A DNA stretch of 22,611 nucleotides, from contig CAZHWR010000028.1 in NCBI GenBank assembly GCA_964536085.1, positions 1-22,611 of the forward strand. Reading direction: 5' to 3'. Position numbers and translations under genes: made by a program. Source of the DNA: CAZHWR01 sp964536085 (GTDB lineage Bacteria > Bacillota > Clostridia > Oscillospirales > Ruminococcaceae). Below are positions 1 through 7,200 of this stretch, piece by piece (position 1 is the first letter of the stretch; the number at the start of each line of letters is the position of its first letter). The notes under the pieces were generated by a model. It saw nothing but the letters and a program-made list of their open reading frames with translations, was not told the DNA's origin and ran no database searches.

Positions 1-2
1 AG

Positions 3-71
3 AAGTCCGTCAAGGTTGGCAAGAAGACTTACAGGACAAATAAGAAAGGCGTTGCAACGCTGAAAAAGTAA
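3..71 (+). CDS. C-terminal end of a secreted or surface protein (partial)
   Basis: An open frame enters from the left edge and stops at TAA 69-71, giving 22 residues that end in TNKKGVATLKK. This lysine- and glycine-rich beta-strand-like pattern (VKVGKKTYRTNKKG) resembles the last Ig-like or carboxypeptidase-regulatory-like repeat of secreted clostridial proteins, and resembles the basic tail of the large secreted protein at 18358-21330. Nothing more can be said about function because the gene lies outside the window. A strong hairpin follows 20 bases after the stop. Confidence 0.55.
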   Translation, partial: KSVKVGKKTYRTNKKGVATLKK

Positions 72-91
72 ACATCACAAAAAAGCAAGAA

Positions 92-125
92 ACGACCCTC
101 CCGATGATTCGGGAGGGTCGTTTTT
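92..125. terminator. Bidirectional Rho-independent terminator
   Basis: A 13-bp perfect stem (ACGACCCTCCCGA / TCGGGAGGGTCGT) with loop TGAT at 92-121 is followed on the plus strand by TTTTT, and on the minus strand by a T-rich tract. It sits between two convergent genes and probably ends both the partial plus-strand gene and the minus-strand operon running down to 175. Confidence 0.9.
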
Positions 126-174
126 ACATGGAACAAGATTTTAAATACAGTTTGCTATGACCAAAAATGAGCGT

Positions 175-936
175 TTATTTAATCAACCAACTTATCAATT
201 CCATTATTCCGTATATAACAGGCTGGTGCAGAAGATATATAATCAGCGTGTTGCGTCCGACTGCCGCAAGCCATCGGCAATGAAGCGAATAGAAAAATTC
301 CGGCATCTTTCCGGATTTTAACAGCCTGCCGAAATAAAATCCCGCGAAAAAGACGAATCCCCATGGCAAAAGCGGGAAAAAGTCGGATGAAAAAAATGTT
401 TCGGACATAAATCCGAGAGGAAATAAATTTGCATTGTAAAGACTGCGCGGAAGCGCAACCGCAAGATACGGCTTAAAGCCCAGATATCCGCGCGGAAGAT
501 TGTAGGTTACAAAAAACGCGGCGATAAATATAAGCAGCCCTGCAAAATCGGGGAGCTTTTTGAGCAGCTTTTGGACAGCGGGATAAAGAATCATACAAAT
601 ACCGAGAAGATGGAGTATCCCAAATTTTATTATCTGCGACGGTATTACAAAATACGTGACCACAGTCAAAAGCATGCCGCAGGCAAAGCAGAGCACGCCT
701 CGCTTCAAATTGCTTTTTGAATAGTGGCACACGCTGCCGGATATAAATATAAACGCCGCGGCAAAAATATCCCGCACTATATTCATTCCCGTGCTTGTAA
801 ACACAGGAATGTCAAACCCGAACATGAACACGAGGTTGTAAAACGCATGATAAACAACCATGCAAATTATCGCAAAGCCGCGGATTTCATCCAAAAGGCA
901 AACGCGCGACGGAGAGTATCTTTTTATCAAATGCAT
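175..936 (-). CDS. DUF1624 / HGSNAT-like integral membrane acyltransferase homologue
   Basis: A 253-residue polytopic membrane protein with about seven hydrophobic segments. The N-terminus has the layout of the DUF1624 family (heparan-alpha-glucosaminide N-acetyltransferase catalytic domain): DEIRGFAIICMVVYHAFYN near residues 16-34, with a conserved His in the first membrane helix, then RDIFAAAFIFISG and a C-terminal GRNTLIIYLLHQPVI. Known members move acetyl groups across membranes onto glycans; the bacterial substrate is unknown and is not shown here. ATG at 936 follows the upstream stop by 15 bases with only a weak ribosome binding site, so translational coupling is likely. It is the last gene of the NUDIX-pfk unit. 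Family assignment is fairly sure; biochemical role is inference. Confidence 0.8.
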   Translation of the reverse strand: MHLIKRYSPSRVCLLDEIRGFAIICMVVYHAFYNLVFMFGFDIPVFTSTGMNIVRDIFAAAFIFISGSVCHYSKSNLKRGVLCFACGMLLTVVTYFVIPSQIIKFGILHLLGICMILYPAVQKLLKKLPDFAGLLIFIAAFFVTYNLPRGYLGFKPYLAVALPRSLYNANLFPLGFMSETFFSSDFFPLLPWGFVFFAGFYFGRLLKSGKMPEFFYSLHCRWLAAVGRNTLIIYLLHQPVIYGIMELISWLIK

Positions 937-951
937 AACCGTATCCGTTTA

Positions 952-1728
952 TCAGACGAAATATTCCGCGCCGATCTCATCAGCTGTACAGATGTTTTCC
1001 ACGGCGGCGCGGCGGCGCAAAGCGCCGTACAACTCCGCTTTGGTGGACTCTACATACGGAATAACGAACAGTACGCCGATTCCGAGAGCAAGCACGCCGA
1101 GAAAAATCCAGCCGATAAAAGAGAGGTCAAGAACAAATATGTCGAATTTTTGAGAGTTTGTCATTTCAAGGCTCAGCGAAAGCGCGCGCTTAGTTCCTAT
1201 TTCGGGGTTTTCCGCAATTATATACGGCACCATTCTGAGCGCATACGAAAGAATTATTCCGGGAATCACAAGCATGATGAAGCCCGCTGCGACAATCAAA
1301 TCACGCACAAGCAGCGTTACAACAGTCCGTAAATACCTCTGATTGAAGCCCGAAAACATGGCGGAAATCTTAGTCGGGGATTTTGCATTGTAGTATAAAT
1401 ATCTGCATTTGCCCGCCTCGATAGGATTGGATACAAAAACTTTAAACGCAATACTCACGGCAAACGCAACGGCAAACCCAATAATAACCGCGGGAATAGT
1501 AATCAGACTGTACCCGCCGAAGCCGTAACCATCCAAAAAATCAAACAGGAAGTCGCTTGAAAAAACACTCGATAGCGTGTCTTTTATATCCGATATATCG
1601 GTCGCCAAATCAAAGCTTATGCCGCCGCCTAAAACGCCGCTTATCAAACAGACGAGAAAGGTATGCCAATAGGTCTTTGATAATACCGCCTTGGCCCGGG
1701 ATTTCAATACTTCTCTTTTCCAGTACAT
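952..1728 (-). CDS. DUF975 family membrane protein
   Basis: 258 residues beginning MYWKREVLKSRAKAVLSKTYWHTFLV, which is the typical opening of DUF975 proteins (amphipathic N-terminus leading into the first membrane helix). Further hydrophobic segments follow near residues 60-90, 130-160 and 205-230. The family is of unknown function and is common in Firmicutes. An in-frame TTG three codons upstream (1737) is only one base from the AAAGGA ribosome binding site, whereas ATG at 1728 is 10 bases away, so 1728 was chosen. It lies 29 bases downstream of the phosphofructokinase stop and 15 bases upstream of the DUF1624 gene, consistent with one operon. Confidence 0.82.
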   Translation of the reverse strand: MYWKREVLKSRAKAVLSKTYWHTFLVCLISGVLGGGISFDLATDISDIKDTLSSVFSSDFLFDFLDGYGFGGYSLITIPAVIIGFAVAFAVSIAFKVFVSNPIEAGKCRYLYYNAKSPTKISAMFSGFNQRYLRTVVTLLVRDLIVAAGFIMLVIPGIILSYALRMVPYIIAENPEIGTKRALSLSLEMTNSQKFDIFVLDLSFIGWIFLGVLALGIGVLFVIPYVESTKAELYGALRRRAAVENICTADEIGAEYFV

Positions 1729-1757
1729 TTGCGTCAAATCCTTTCATTGAGCGTTTA

Positions 1758-2837
1758 TTAATCTCCGAACGATATGCCCATGTCGCGCCCCGCTTTAATG
1801 AGTTTCTCATCAGGCGGAACAGGGCGGCTTTTTCCCGCTATGTCGCACAGCCGGTTTGCGGTGAGCTTAGTGCCGTTTAACGCAACGGTGACGCCATAGA
1901 TTTCTTTGTGAATTAAACTCGCGGCGTAGGTGCCGAACTGAGTCGCCAAAACACGGTCATATGCGCTCGGACTGCCGCCGCGCAGAAAATGCCCGGGAAG
2001 CACGACGCGGGTGTCGGAGCCCGTTTTTTTTGCAATGTCGTTTGCAAGCCGCGAGGTCGCGGTGGTTATGCCCATCTCCTGACGATACTTCGCGCGCTGT
2101 TTTTTCTTCATTGATGCTTCGTTAACGTCTATTGCGCCCTCGGCAACGGCTATTATTGAAAAGCCCTTTCCCGCTTCGCTGCGCTTTAAAACCGCCTTTG
2201 CGACCTTGTCTGAATCGTATGGTATCTCCGGGATTATAACAACGTCCGCGCCGCCTGCAAGCCCCACGTAAAGGTTTAGCCAGCCGACCTTGTTTCCCAT
2301 GATTTCAACCACCATGACCCGTTTGTGGCTGGAAGCGGTCGTGTGGATACGGTCAAGCACTTCGGTACCGATATCCACAGCGGTGTGAAAGCCGAAGGTG
2401 ACGTCGGTTCCGTAGAGGTCGTTGTCAATGGTTTTGGGAAGTCCTATAACGTTAAGCCCGTGCTCGCTCAATAAATTTGCGGTTTTGTGCGTGCCGTTGC
2501 CGCCGAGCGTCAGAAGACAGTCGAGCCCCATTTTTTTATAATTCTGCTTCATGTTGGATACCTTATCCACCATGTCGTCCTCGATTATCTGCATTTTTTT
2601 GTACGGCGTGCGCGACGTGCCGAGTATTGTTCCGCCGCGGGTCAAAATGCCGGAAAAATCCTCCGGTTGCATTTTGTGATACTCGCCCTTGATAAGCCCG
2701 GAGTATCCGTCGACAATGCCGATTATTTCAACGTCGTCCATGGTCTGATAACATGCCTTTGCAACGCCGCGTATAGTCGCGTTCAGCCCCGGACAGTCCC
2801 CGCCCGCGGTGAGTATTCCGATTTTCCTTTTCGCCAT
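1758..2837 (-). CDS. pfkA: 6-phosphofructokinase (mixed-substrate-type group)
   Basis: 359 residues; phosphorylates fructose 6-phosphate to fructose 1,6-bisphosphate in the cytosol. Visible motifs are the N-terminal nucleotide loop GILTAGGDCPGLN (residues 7-19), GGNGTHKTAN (112-121), the catalytic PKTIDND (134-140, base probably Asp138), MGNKVGWLN and the C-terminal LRGGSPSAYDR. PKTIDND rather than PGTIDND, together with the length, points to the mixed-substrate or group III branch. Asn114 replaces the Asp of GGDGT that usually contacts Mg-nucleotide. The longer start at 2849 sits directly on the AAAGGA box; ATG at 2837 is about 10 bases downstream of it and is preferred. The gene is 42 bases after NUDIX and co-transcribed with it. 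Phosphoryl donor (ATP or pyrophosphate) cannot be fixed from sequence alone. Confidence 0.95.
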   Translation of the reverse strand: MAKRKIGILTAGGDCPGLNATIRGVAKACYQTMDDVEIIGIVDGYSGLIKGEYHKMQPEDFSGILTRGGTILGTSRTPYKKMQIIEDDMVDKVSNMKQNYKKMGLDCLLTLGGNGTHKTANLLSEHGLNVIGLPKTIDNDLYGTDVTFGFHTAVDIGTEVLDRIHTTASSHKRVMVVEIMGNKVGWLNLYVGLAGGADVVIIPEIPYDSDKVAKAVLKRSEAGKGFSIIAVAEGAIDVNEASMKKKQRAKYRQEMGITTATSRLANDIAKKTGSDTRVVLPGHFLRGGSPSAYDRVLATQFGTYAASLIHKEIYGVTVALNGTKLTANRLCDIAGKSRPVPPDEKLIKAGRDMGISFGD

Positions 2838-2879
2838 TTGTTTACCCATCCTTTCAAATTTCGGTATTTTAACCGTTCG

Positions 2880-3422
2880 TCAATCCTGTTCCAGCTTTAT
2901 CTTCGCCTTGAGCAGAGCAAGCTGGGTTTTCGCGTCTCGGTTTTTTCCCGACAAGACCTGTTCTACAGCCTCACTGAGCGGAATTTTATAAACCTCTAAA
3001 AATTCGTCGTCGTCAAGCTGCTGCTTGGAAAAGCTGAGTCCCCGCGCAAGATACATATATATTATCTCGCTGTCGTAAGCGGGCGTGGGGTACATCTCGC
3101 CCAAAGGCTCGAAGCTTTCGGCGGACGCGCCGATTTCCTCTTTGAGTTCGCGCAGTCCGCACTCGGCGGGATCCTCGCCGGGATTGAGCTTACCCGCAGG
3201 AATTTCCTCAATCACTCTTCCGAACGGATAGCGAAACTGCCGAACCATGTAAACATTCCCGTCGTTGTCCACCGGAACAACGCACACGCCTCCCGGATGA
3301 GTGATAACGTCCCTCTTGTCGTACGCGCCGTTTTCAAGCAGTACCGTGTCGCTGTGCAGTTCGACAACAGGACCTTTGTATATCAGTTCGGAGGAAACAG
3401 TTTCTTCGTAAAGTTTTTTCAT
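2880..3422 (-). CDS. NUDIX hydrolase, probable ADP-ribose pyrophosphatase
   Basis: 180 residues. The NUDIX box is complete: GKLNPGEDPAECGLRELKEEIG matches Gx5Ex7REUxEExGU, and is preceded by the ADP-ribose-pyrophosphatase hallmark VRQFRYPFGRVIEEIPAG. Such enzymes cut ADP-ribose to AMP and ribose 5-phosphate. The reading frame stays open for 76 more codons upstream, but that extension is the translated MITE-like element, and ATG at 3422 has GGTGG 9 bases upstream, so MKKLYEE is taken as the N-terminus. First gene of the unit with phosphofructokinase, which fits with recovery of ribose phosphate into central metabolism (inference). Confidence 0.92.
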   Translation of the reverse strand: MKKLYEETVSSELIYKGPVVELHSDTVLLENGAYDKRDVITHPGGVCVVPVDNDGNVYMVRQFRYPFGRVIEEIPAGKLNPGEDPAECGLRELKEEIGASAESFEPLGEMYPTPAYDSEIIYMYLARGLSFSKQQLDDDEFLEVYKIPLSEAVEQVLSGKNRDAKTQLALLKAKIKLEQD

Positions 3423-3446
3423 AGACAATACCACCGTATATATGAT

Positions 3447-3725
3447 TAGACTTAACCCAAATAAGAAGAAACCGGTTTTGCCAAACAAAATTTTCCTTAT
3501 ACTTTGCCAAAAATCTTGAAATACGTCAGTATTCCCGCGATTTTTGACTTTGCCTAAGAAAAATTTATGCCGGGCAAAACTGCAATGCACCTGAAAGCGA
3601 GAAATTTTTTCGGATAAAAGCGGCTGGAAGCCGCAGATATGCTGACGCATTTCAAGGATTTCAGCCGCTTTTAGGCGGGGAAAGAGCCGTTTTCAGGCGA
3701 TTTATCCTTGTTTGGGTTAAGTCTA
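3447..3725. mobile_element. MITE-like foldback element with TA-flanked terminal inverted repeats
   Basis: The left end GACTTAACCCAAATAAGAAG (from 3449) and the reverse complement of the right end GACTTAACCCAAACAAGGAT (ending 3723) match closely over about 24 bases. Each end is bounded by TA (3447-3448 and 3724-3725), as expected of a TA target-site duplication of the IS630/mariner kind. A second inverted pair (TTGAAATACGTCAG near 3515 and its complement near 3640-3656) lies about 65 bases inside each end, so the two halves are related and the element can fold back along its length. A shorter hairpin (AAGCGGCTG / CAGCCGCTT) lies at about 3618-3670. No transposase is encoded. A partial copy lies at 17483-17525. 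Confidence 0.8.
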
Positions 3726-3730
3726 AATTT

Positions 3731-3759
3731 ATTATAAAGTATTTTCACGTTATGTTCAA
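3731..3759 (-). promoter_or_regulatory. Sigma-A promoter of the NUDIX-pfk operon
   Basis: On the minus strand TTGAAC (3759-3754) and TATAAT (3736-3731) are separated by exactly 17 bases. The predicted start of transcription, about 7 bases beyond the -10 box, falls at the right edge of the MITE-like element, so the element would form nearly the whole 300-base leader of the operon. Confidence 0.75.
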
Positions 3760-3769
3760 GTGCAAAAGA

Positions 3770-3798
3770 TTGAGCGTCACGGCGAAATGTGCTACAAT
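3770..3798 (+). promoter_or_regulatory. Sigma-A promoter of the AlkD-type glycosylase gene
   Basis: TTGAGC (3770-3775), a 17-base spacer and TACAAT (3793-3798) lie upstream of the plus-strand gene at 3855. It is divergent from the NUDIX-pfk promoter, with the two -35 boxes only 10 bases apart, so both could share regulatory sites. Confidence 0.7.
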
Positions 3799-3854
3799 TA
3801 AGCCAATAAACCAAACGGCAGTATCACAGCATAACGGAAGGAATGAAAATCAAT

Positions 3855-4547
3855 ATGAGCAAAGATACAAACGAAAGCACGGTCAGGGCGTTGTTCGGGC
3901 TCGCCGACCCGGAATACCGCGACTTCCACGCGCGGCTTATGCCGACGGTTGAAAAACAGCGCATAATCGGAGTCAGAACTCCCGAATTGCGAAAATACGC
4001 AAAAGCGCTTTCAAAAACGCCTGAAGGTACAGAGTTTATTTGCTCACTGCCACACTATTATTACGAAGAAAATAATCTCCACGCTTTTATCATAGAGGGA
4101 ATCAAAGATTACGACGAATGTATCATGCAAATAGATCGTTTTTTGCCGTATGTGGACAATTGGGCGACCTGCGACATGCTTTCGCCAAAAGTATTCAGCA
4201 AACACAAGGAACAGCTTATAGAACAAATTAAAGTCTGGCTCCGCTCTGACAAAACCTATACCGTCCGCTTCGGTATTAAAACGCTGATGAACTTGTACCT
4301 TGACGGCGCTTTCAAGCCGGATTATCTTGCGCTTGTCTGCGAAGTGCGCTCAGAGGAATATTATATTAAAATGGCGGCGGCGTGGTTTTTTGCCACCGCG
4401 CTCGCAAAACAATATCCCCACGCCGTAAAGATTATCGAAAGCCGTTCGCTCGACGAACTGACGCACAACAAGGCTATACAAAAAGCGCGCGAAAGCCGCA
4501 GGCTCACGCCGGAGCAGAAGGAATATTTAAAATCGCTGAAAATATAA
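3855..4547 (+). CDS. DNA alkylation repair protein, AlkD family
   Basis: 230 residues, the usual length for AlkD-like HEAT-repeat glycosylases, which remove alkylated purines such as N3- and N7-alkyl adducts. VDNWATCDML carries the Trp-x3-Asp pair that corresponds to Trp109 and Asp113 of Bacillus cereus AlkD, and YTVRFGIKTLMN supplies an Arg at the place of Arg148. IGVRTPELRKYAK near the N-terminus is also typical. An ATG at 3843 directly abuts the GGAAGGA box with no spacing, while the ATG at 3855 lies 12 bases beyond it; the latter is preferred but the choice is not certain. Single-gene unit with its own promoter; no terminator is obvious before the next promoter at 4697. Confidence 0.9.
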   Translation: MSKDTNESTVRALFGLADPEYRDFHARLMPTVEKQRIIGVRTPELRKYAKALSKTPEGTEFICSLPHYYYEENNLHAFIIEGIKDYDECIMQIDRFLPYVDNWATCDMLSPKVFSKHKEQLIEQIKVWLRSDKTYTVRFGIKTLMNLYLDGAFKPDYLALVCEVRSEEYYIKMAAAWFFATALAKQYPHAVKIIESRSLDELTHNKAIQKARESRRLTPEQKEYLKSLKI

Positions 4548-4696
4548 AACATCATTTAAAACAAAGCTTTACGCTTGGGCGGATAAAAATTCTGCATTTA
4601 CAACTTGGCAGACGGTATTATTACCGTGTTATTTTACCTAAAATTCCCGCTCAATTTCAGGCGTTTTGCCGAATGTTTTTTATCGCGGCAAAACGA

Positions 4697-4725
4697 TTGA
4701 CACCCACTTTTATTTATGATAGTAT
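4697..4725 (+). promoter_or_regulatory. Sigma-A promoter of the first GxGYxYP gene
   Basis: A perfect TTGACA -35 box (4697-4702), 17-base spacer and TAGTAT -10 box (4720-4725) lie about 30 bases before the ATG at 4760, leaving a very short leader. The rest of the 212-base gap after the AlkD gene (4548-4696) shows no gene. Confidence 0.8.
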
Positions 4726-4759
4726 TCAGTTGTATTATCATGGAAAGGAGCTGTCTTAT

Positions 4760-6772
4760 ATGGAAAACATGTTTAAAAACTATCCTAAATATGAGACATT
4801 CAGCGAGGGTATCCGCTGGCCGGAGGGCCAGGCTATCCCCTCGTTTTCAAAAATTGAAAACCCGCTCGACACTATCAATACCGTTGCTTTCAACAACGAA
4901 ACCAGAAATCTGGTCTCCGTTTTGCAGGGCCATGTCAACAAGACCAAAACCCGCGTTTTTGTTGACAGCGTAAAAGCTCTTGAAGAGGGCGCTGACACAT
5001 GGCCCGAGCGGCTGAACATCAAACGCAGGATGATAGGTCTTTACGAGCTTATCGCAAAATACCAGTCGGAGTTCAACGGCGTTGTCATCTACAACGCTCA
5101 CAACGGCAACCCCGCTCAAAGCCGCCATTATTTGAACCTCGCGGCGACTGTCGCCAATATCAAAAACCTGCTCCCGGTCGACACTTATACATACTCCTAT
5201 TTCGAGCAGTACGGCATAAAGCTCGACATTAAGGTTGACCTGCGCGAGCTCAAATTTGAAACCGCCGAGGAAATCTATACATACATGCACGAAACCTATT
5301 GGAAAGACTGCACAAAGCGTATTCTTTTCTCGCTCTGTCCGACAGACCACCCCGCGTTCGTACGCGATATGGCGGCGGCGGTCGGCGGCGCTGTGGTATG
5401 GCTCGACCCGCGCGAAAAAAACGAGAAAAAGGTTCTCGACATGTATCTTGAAGACATGGAAGCCGGCAAGAGCATATGCCTCGGCTGGTGGCCTGAAGAG
5501 CGTTCGGGTATCGGCGAGGGAACTCACTACGGAATTTCCACCATCCCGTCCGACTATTACGACAACTCGACCGTTTACGCGGCGATGGATCACATCATGC
5601 GCATCCCCACCGTTCCGAAAAAGCCGAAGCTTGAAAACAAGATTTATATTGCCATCTTCCTTTCGGACGGCGACAACGTTCAGTACTGCCAGCACAGAAT
5701 GAGCGTTATCTGGTCAAGCCACAAGCGCGGCATGATGCCCTTAAACTGGACGGTAAGCCCCGGACTGCCCGACATCGGTCCGCAGATTTTAAATTACTAC
5801 TACGACACCGCAACGGAGAACGACTGCTTCGTTTCGGGTCCGTCGGGACTCGGCTATGCGCTTATTTACGACGCGCATCACGAGCACCTTTATCTTACAG
5901 ACGAAAAGCTTACCGATAAATACGCCGAGCTTTCGGAAAAATACCTTATCAAATCGGGGCTGCGCGGCATTACAATCTGGGACGAGTTGCGCGACATCCA
6001 CTTCCGCTCGTACGAAAAGCATTTCCGCTCGCTATACGGCTTAACGCTGGAAGATTGGTTCCAGAAGCCCGCGCCCTTGAAGCTGCATGTTGAAAACGGC
6101 CGTTTGCCGTTCGTTCCGAACTATCCCGCGTATGCCGAAACGACCGACGATATCTATAACCACATGGTTAAGGACGTTAAAGCGTGGGACGGCTCCGCTC
6201 CGCTGTTCTTGGCGGGTCAGGGCGTTACATGGTCGCTTTCACCGTCCAATATAGCGAAGCTCAAAGAGCGTCTTGACGAGCTCCACCCCGGCAAAATCGA
6301 GTTCTTGCGCGCCGACCATTTCTTCGCACTCTGCGCGGAGGCGAACAAGGCTCCTATCAACCGCGGTATTTCAGCGCGCACCAAGGTCACTGCGAGCGAC
6401 GATACCGTCGACCCGTACAACACAATCAACGGCTCACCCTCGGGCGACAACAAATGGACGTCCGACAAATCAGGCGACAAGTGGCTTAAATACGACCTCG
6501 GCAAGGTGTTCTCGTTCGAGCGTTACGTTGTTAAGCACGCCGGTCTTGACGGTATGGATGAAAGCCTCAATACAAAGGCGTTCACCGTCAGCGCAAGTGT
6601 TGACGGCGAAAGCTGGACGGTTGTTGACACACAGGAAAACAACACGCAGGACATGACCGACGTTGACGTTACCCCCGTCGACGCACAGTATATCAAAATT
6701 GATATCACCGACGCGGGTGCGGACGGCGTTGCAAGAGTCGCGGAAGTCGAGCTTTACTGCCGCAACAAATAA
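4760..6772 (+). CDS. GxGYxYP-family putative glycoside hydrolase with F5/8 type C domain, no signal peptide
   Basis: 670 residues. The N-terminal region (about 15-280; WPEGQAIPSFSKIEN, LVSVLQGHVNKTKTRVFV) and middle region (about 285-530; SDGDN at 302-306, PLNWTVSPG, SGPSGLGY ending at Tyr366, FLRADHFF near 512-519) match the two-part GxGYxYP family, and the last 130 residues form an F5/8 type C (discoidin) module ending in ADGVARVAEVELYC. It is paralogous end to end with residues about 45-720 of the protein at 18358-21330. Unlike that paralogue it has no hydrophobic leader, so it should stay in the cytosol, which is odd for a protein with a glycan-binding-type module. The start is fixed by AAAGGAG 9 bases before ATG 4760; a longer open frame upstream has no ribosome binding site and crosses the promoter. 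Catalytic activity in this family is predicted, not proven; Asp303 and Asp305 are shared candidate residues. Confidence 0.85.
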   Translation: MENMFKNYPKYETFSEGIRWPEGQAIPSFSKIENPLDTINTVAFNNETRNLVSVLQGHVNKTKTRVFVDSVKALEEGADTWPERLNIKRRMIGLYELIAKYQSEFNGVVIYNAHNGNPAQSRHYLNLAATVANIKNLLPVDTYTYSYFEQYGIKLDIKVDLRELKFETAEEIYTYMHETYWKDCTKRILFSLCPTDHPAFVRDMAAAVGGAVVWLDPREKNEKKVLDMYLEDMEAGKSICLGWWPEERSGIGEGTHYGISTIPSDYYDNSTVYAAMDHIMRIPTVPKKPKLENKIYIAIFLSDGDNVQYCQHRMSVIWSSHKRGMMPLNWTVSPGLPDIGPQILNYYYDTATENDCFVSGPSGLGYALIYDAHHEHLYLTDEKLTDKYAELSEKYLIKSGLRGITIWDELRDIHFRSYEKHFRSLYGLTLEDWFQKPAPLKLHVENGRLPFVPNYPAYAETTDDIYNHMVKDVKAWDGSAPLFLAGQGVTWSLSPSNIAKLKERLDELHPGKIEFLRADHFFALCAEANKAPINRGISARTKVTASDDTVDPYNTINGSPSGDNKWTSDKSGDKWLKYDLGKVFSFERYVVKHAGLDGMDESLNTKAFTVSASVDGESWTVVDTQENNTQDMTDVDVTPVDAQYIKIDITDAGADGVARVAEVELYCRNK

Positions 6773-6790
6773 TCGAATATAACCTATTCG

Positions 6791-6824
6791 CCGATGACCC
6801 CGCCTGAAAAGCGGGGTCATTCGG
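6791..6824 (+). terminator. Hairpin terminator after the GxGYxYP gene
   Basis: CCGATGACCCCGC (6791-6803) pairs with GCGGGGTCATTCGG (6811-6824) with one bulged base, 19 bases after the stop codon. The T-tract after it is weak, so it may act with the second hairpin downstream. Confidence 0.65.
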
Positions 6825-6880
6825 TTATTCAGCAGGGTATTATATTGCATGCCGAATGGCTGGGGAGTTAAAGCGTTATC

Positions 6881-6918
6881 AAGCCCGCTCTGTACAAAAA
6901 CGTGCAGGGCGGGCTTTT
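6881..6918 (+). terminator. Second Rho-independent terminator
   Basis: AAGCCCGC (6881-6888) pairs with GCGGGCTT (6909-6916), with CTG/CAG extending the stem inward, followed by TTTT. It is a back-up to the hairpin at 6791-6824. Confidence 0.6.
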
Positions 6919-7200
6919 GTGCGTTAAAACGATTATTTTCAAGAAAAACATTCACAAATATTTATCGCTTATATTATAATATATTGCTAAAATTTTCTCG
7001 GCAAATCACAAATTGATAAATATTCCTGTTGTTATATAGCATATTTTGTTGTAACAAGTCGAACTTTACAAAATACATAAACTTTACAATTAAATATTGT
7101 TATGTTAAGATTAATGTAATAAAATATATAGTTCAAGGGGATGATTCCAATGGCATAAGTTGCAGGGTCGTAAAAATCAATTTATAATAGGAGGGACAAA
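6919..7200. other. AT-rich intergenic region before the metalloprotease gene
   Basis: About 280 bases, clearly richer in A and T than the flanking genes, hold the promoter at 7083-7111 and no recognisable gene. A tiny frame ATG 7150 - GCA - TAA, 9 bases after AAGGGG, could be initiated by ribosomes but encodes only two residues; a leader role is speculative. Confidence 0.5.
7083..7111 (+). promoter_or_regulatory. Probable promoter of the metalloprotease-lipoprotein operon
   Basis: TTTACA (7083-7088), 17-base spacer and TAAGAT (7106-7111). Each box has one or two mismatches to consensus. In such an AT-rich region a chance match is possible, and other near-matching boxes are present nearby. 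Confidence 0.45.

Noticed and set aside
2880..3650. Longer 256-residue version of the NUDIX protein
   Set aside because: The extra N-terminal 76 residues are the translated MITE-like element; a better start with a ribosome binding site is at 3422.
4382..4759. N-terminal extension of the first GxGYxYP protein (796 residues)
   Set aside because: It overlaps the AlkD gene in another frame, runs through a consensus promoter, and lacks a ribosome binding site; homology with the paralogue begins after 4760.
7150..7158. Two-codon leader peptide upstream of the metalloprotease
   Set aside because: A start codon soon followed by a stop after a purine-rich tract is common by chance in AT-rich DNA; there is no supporting structure.
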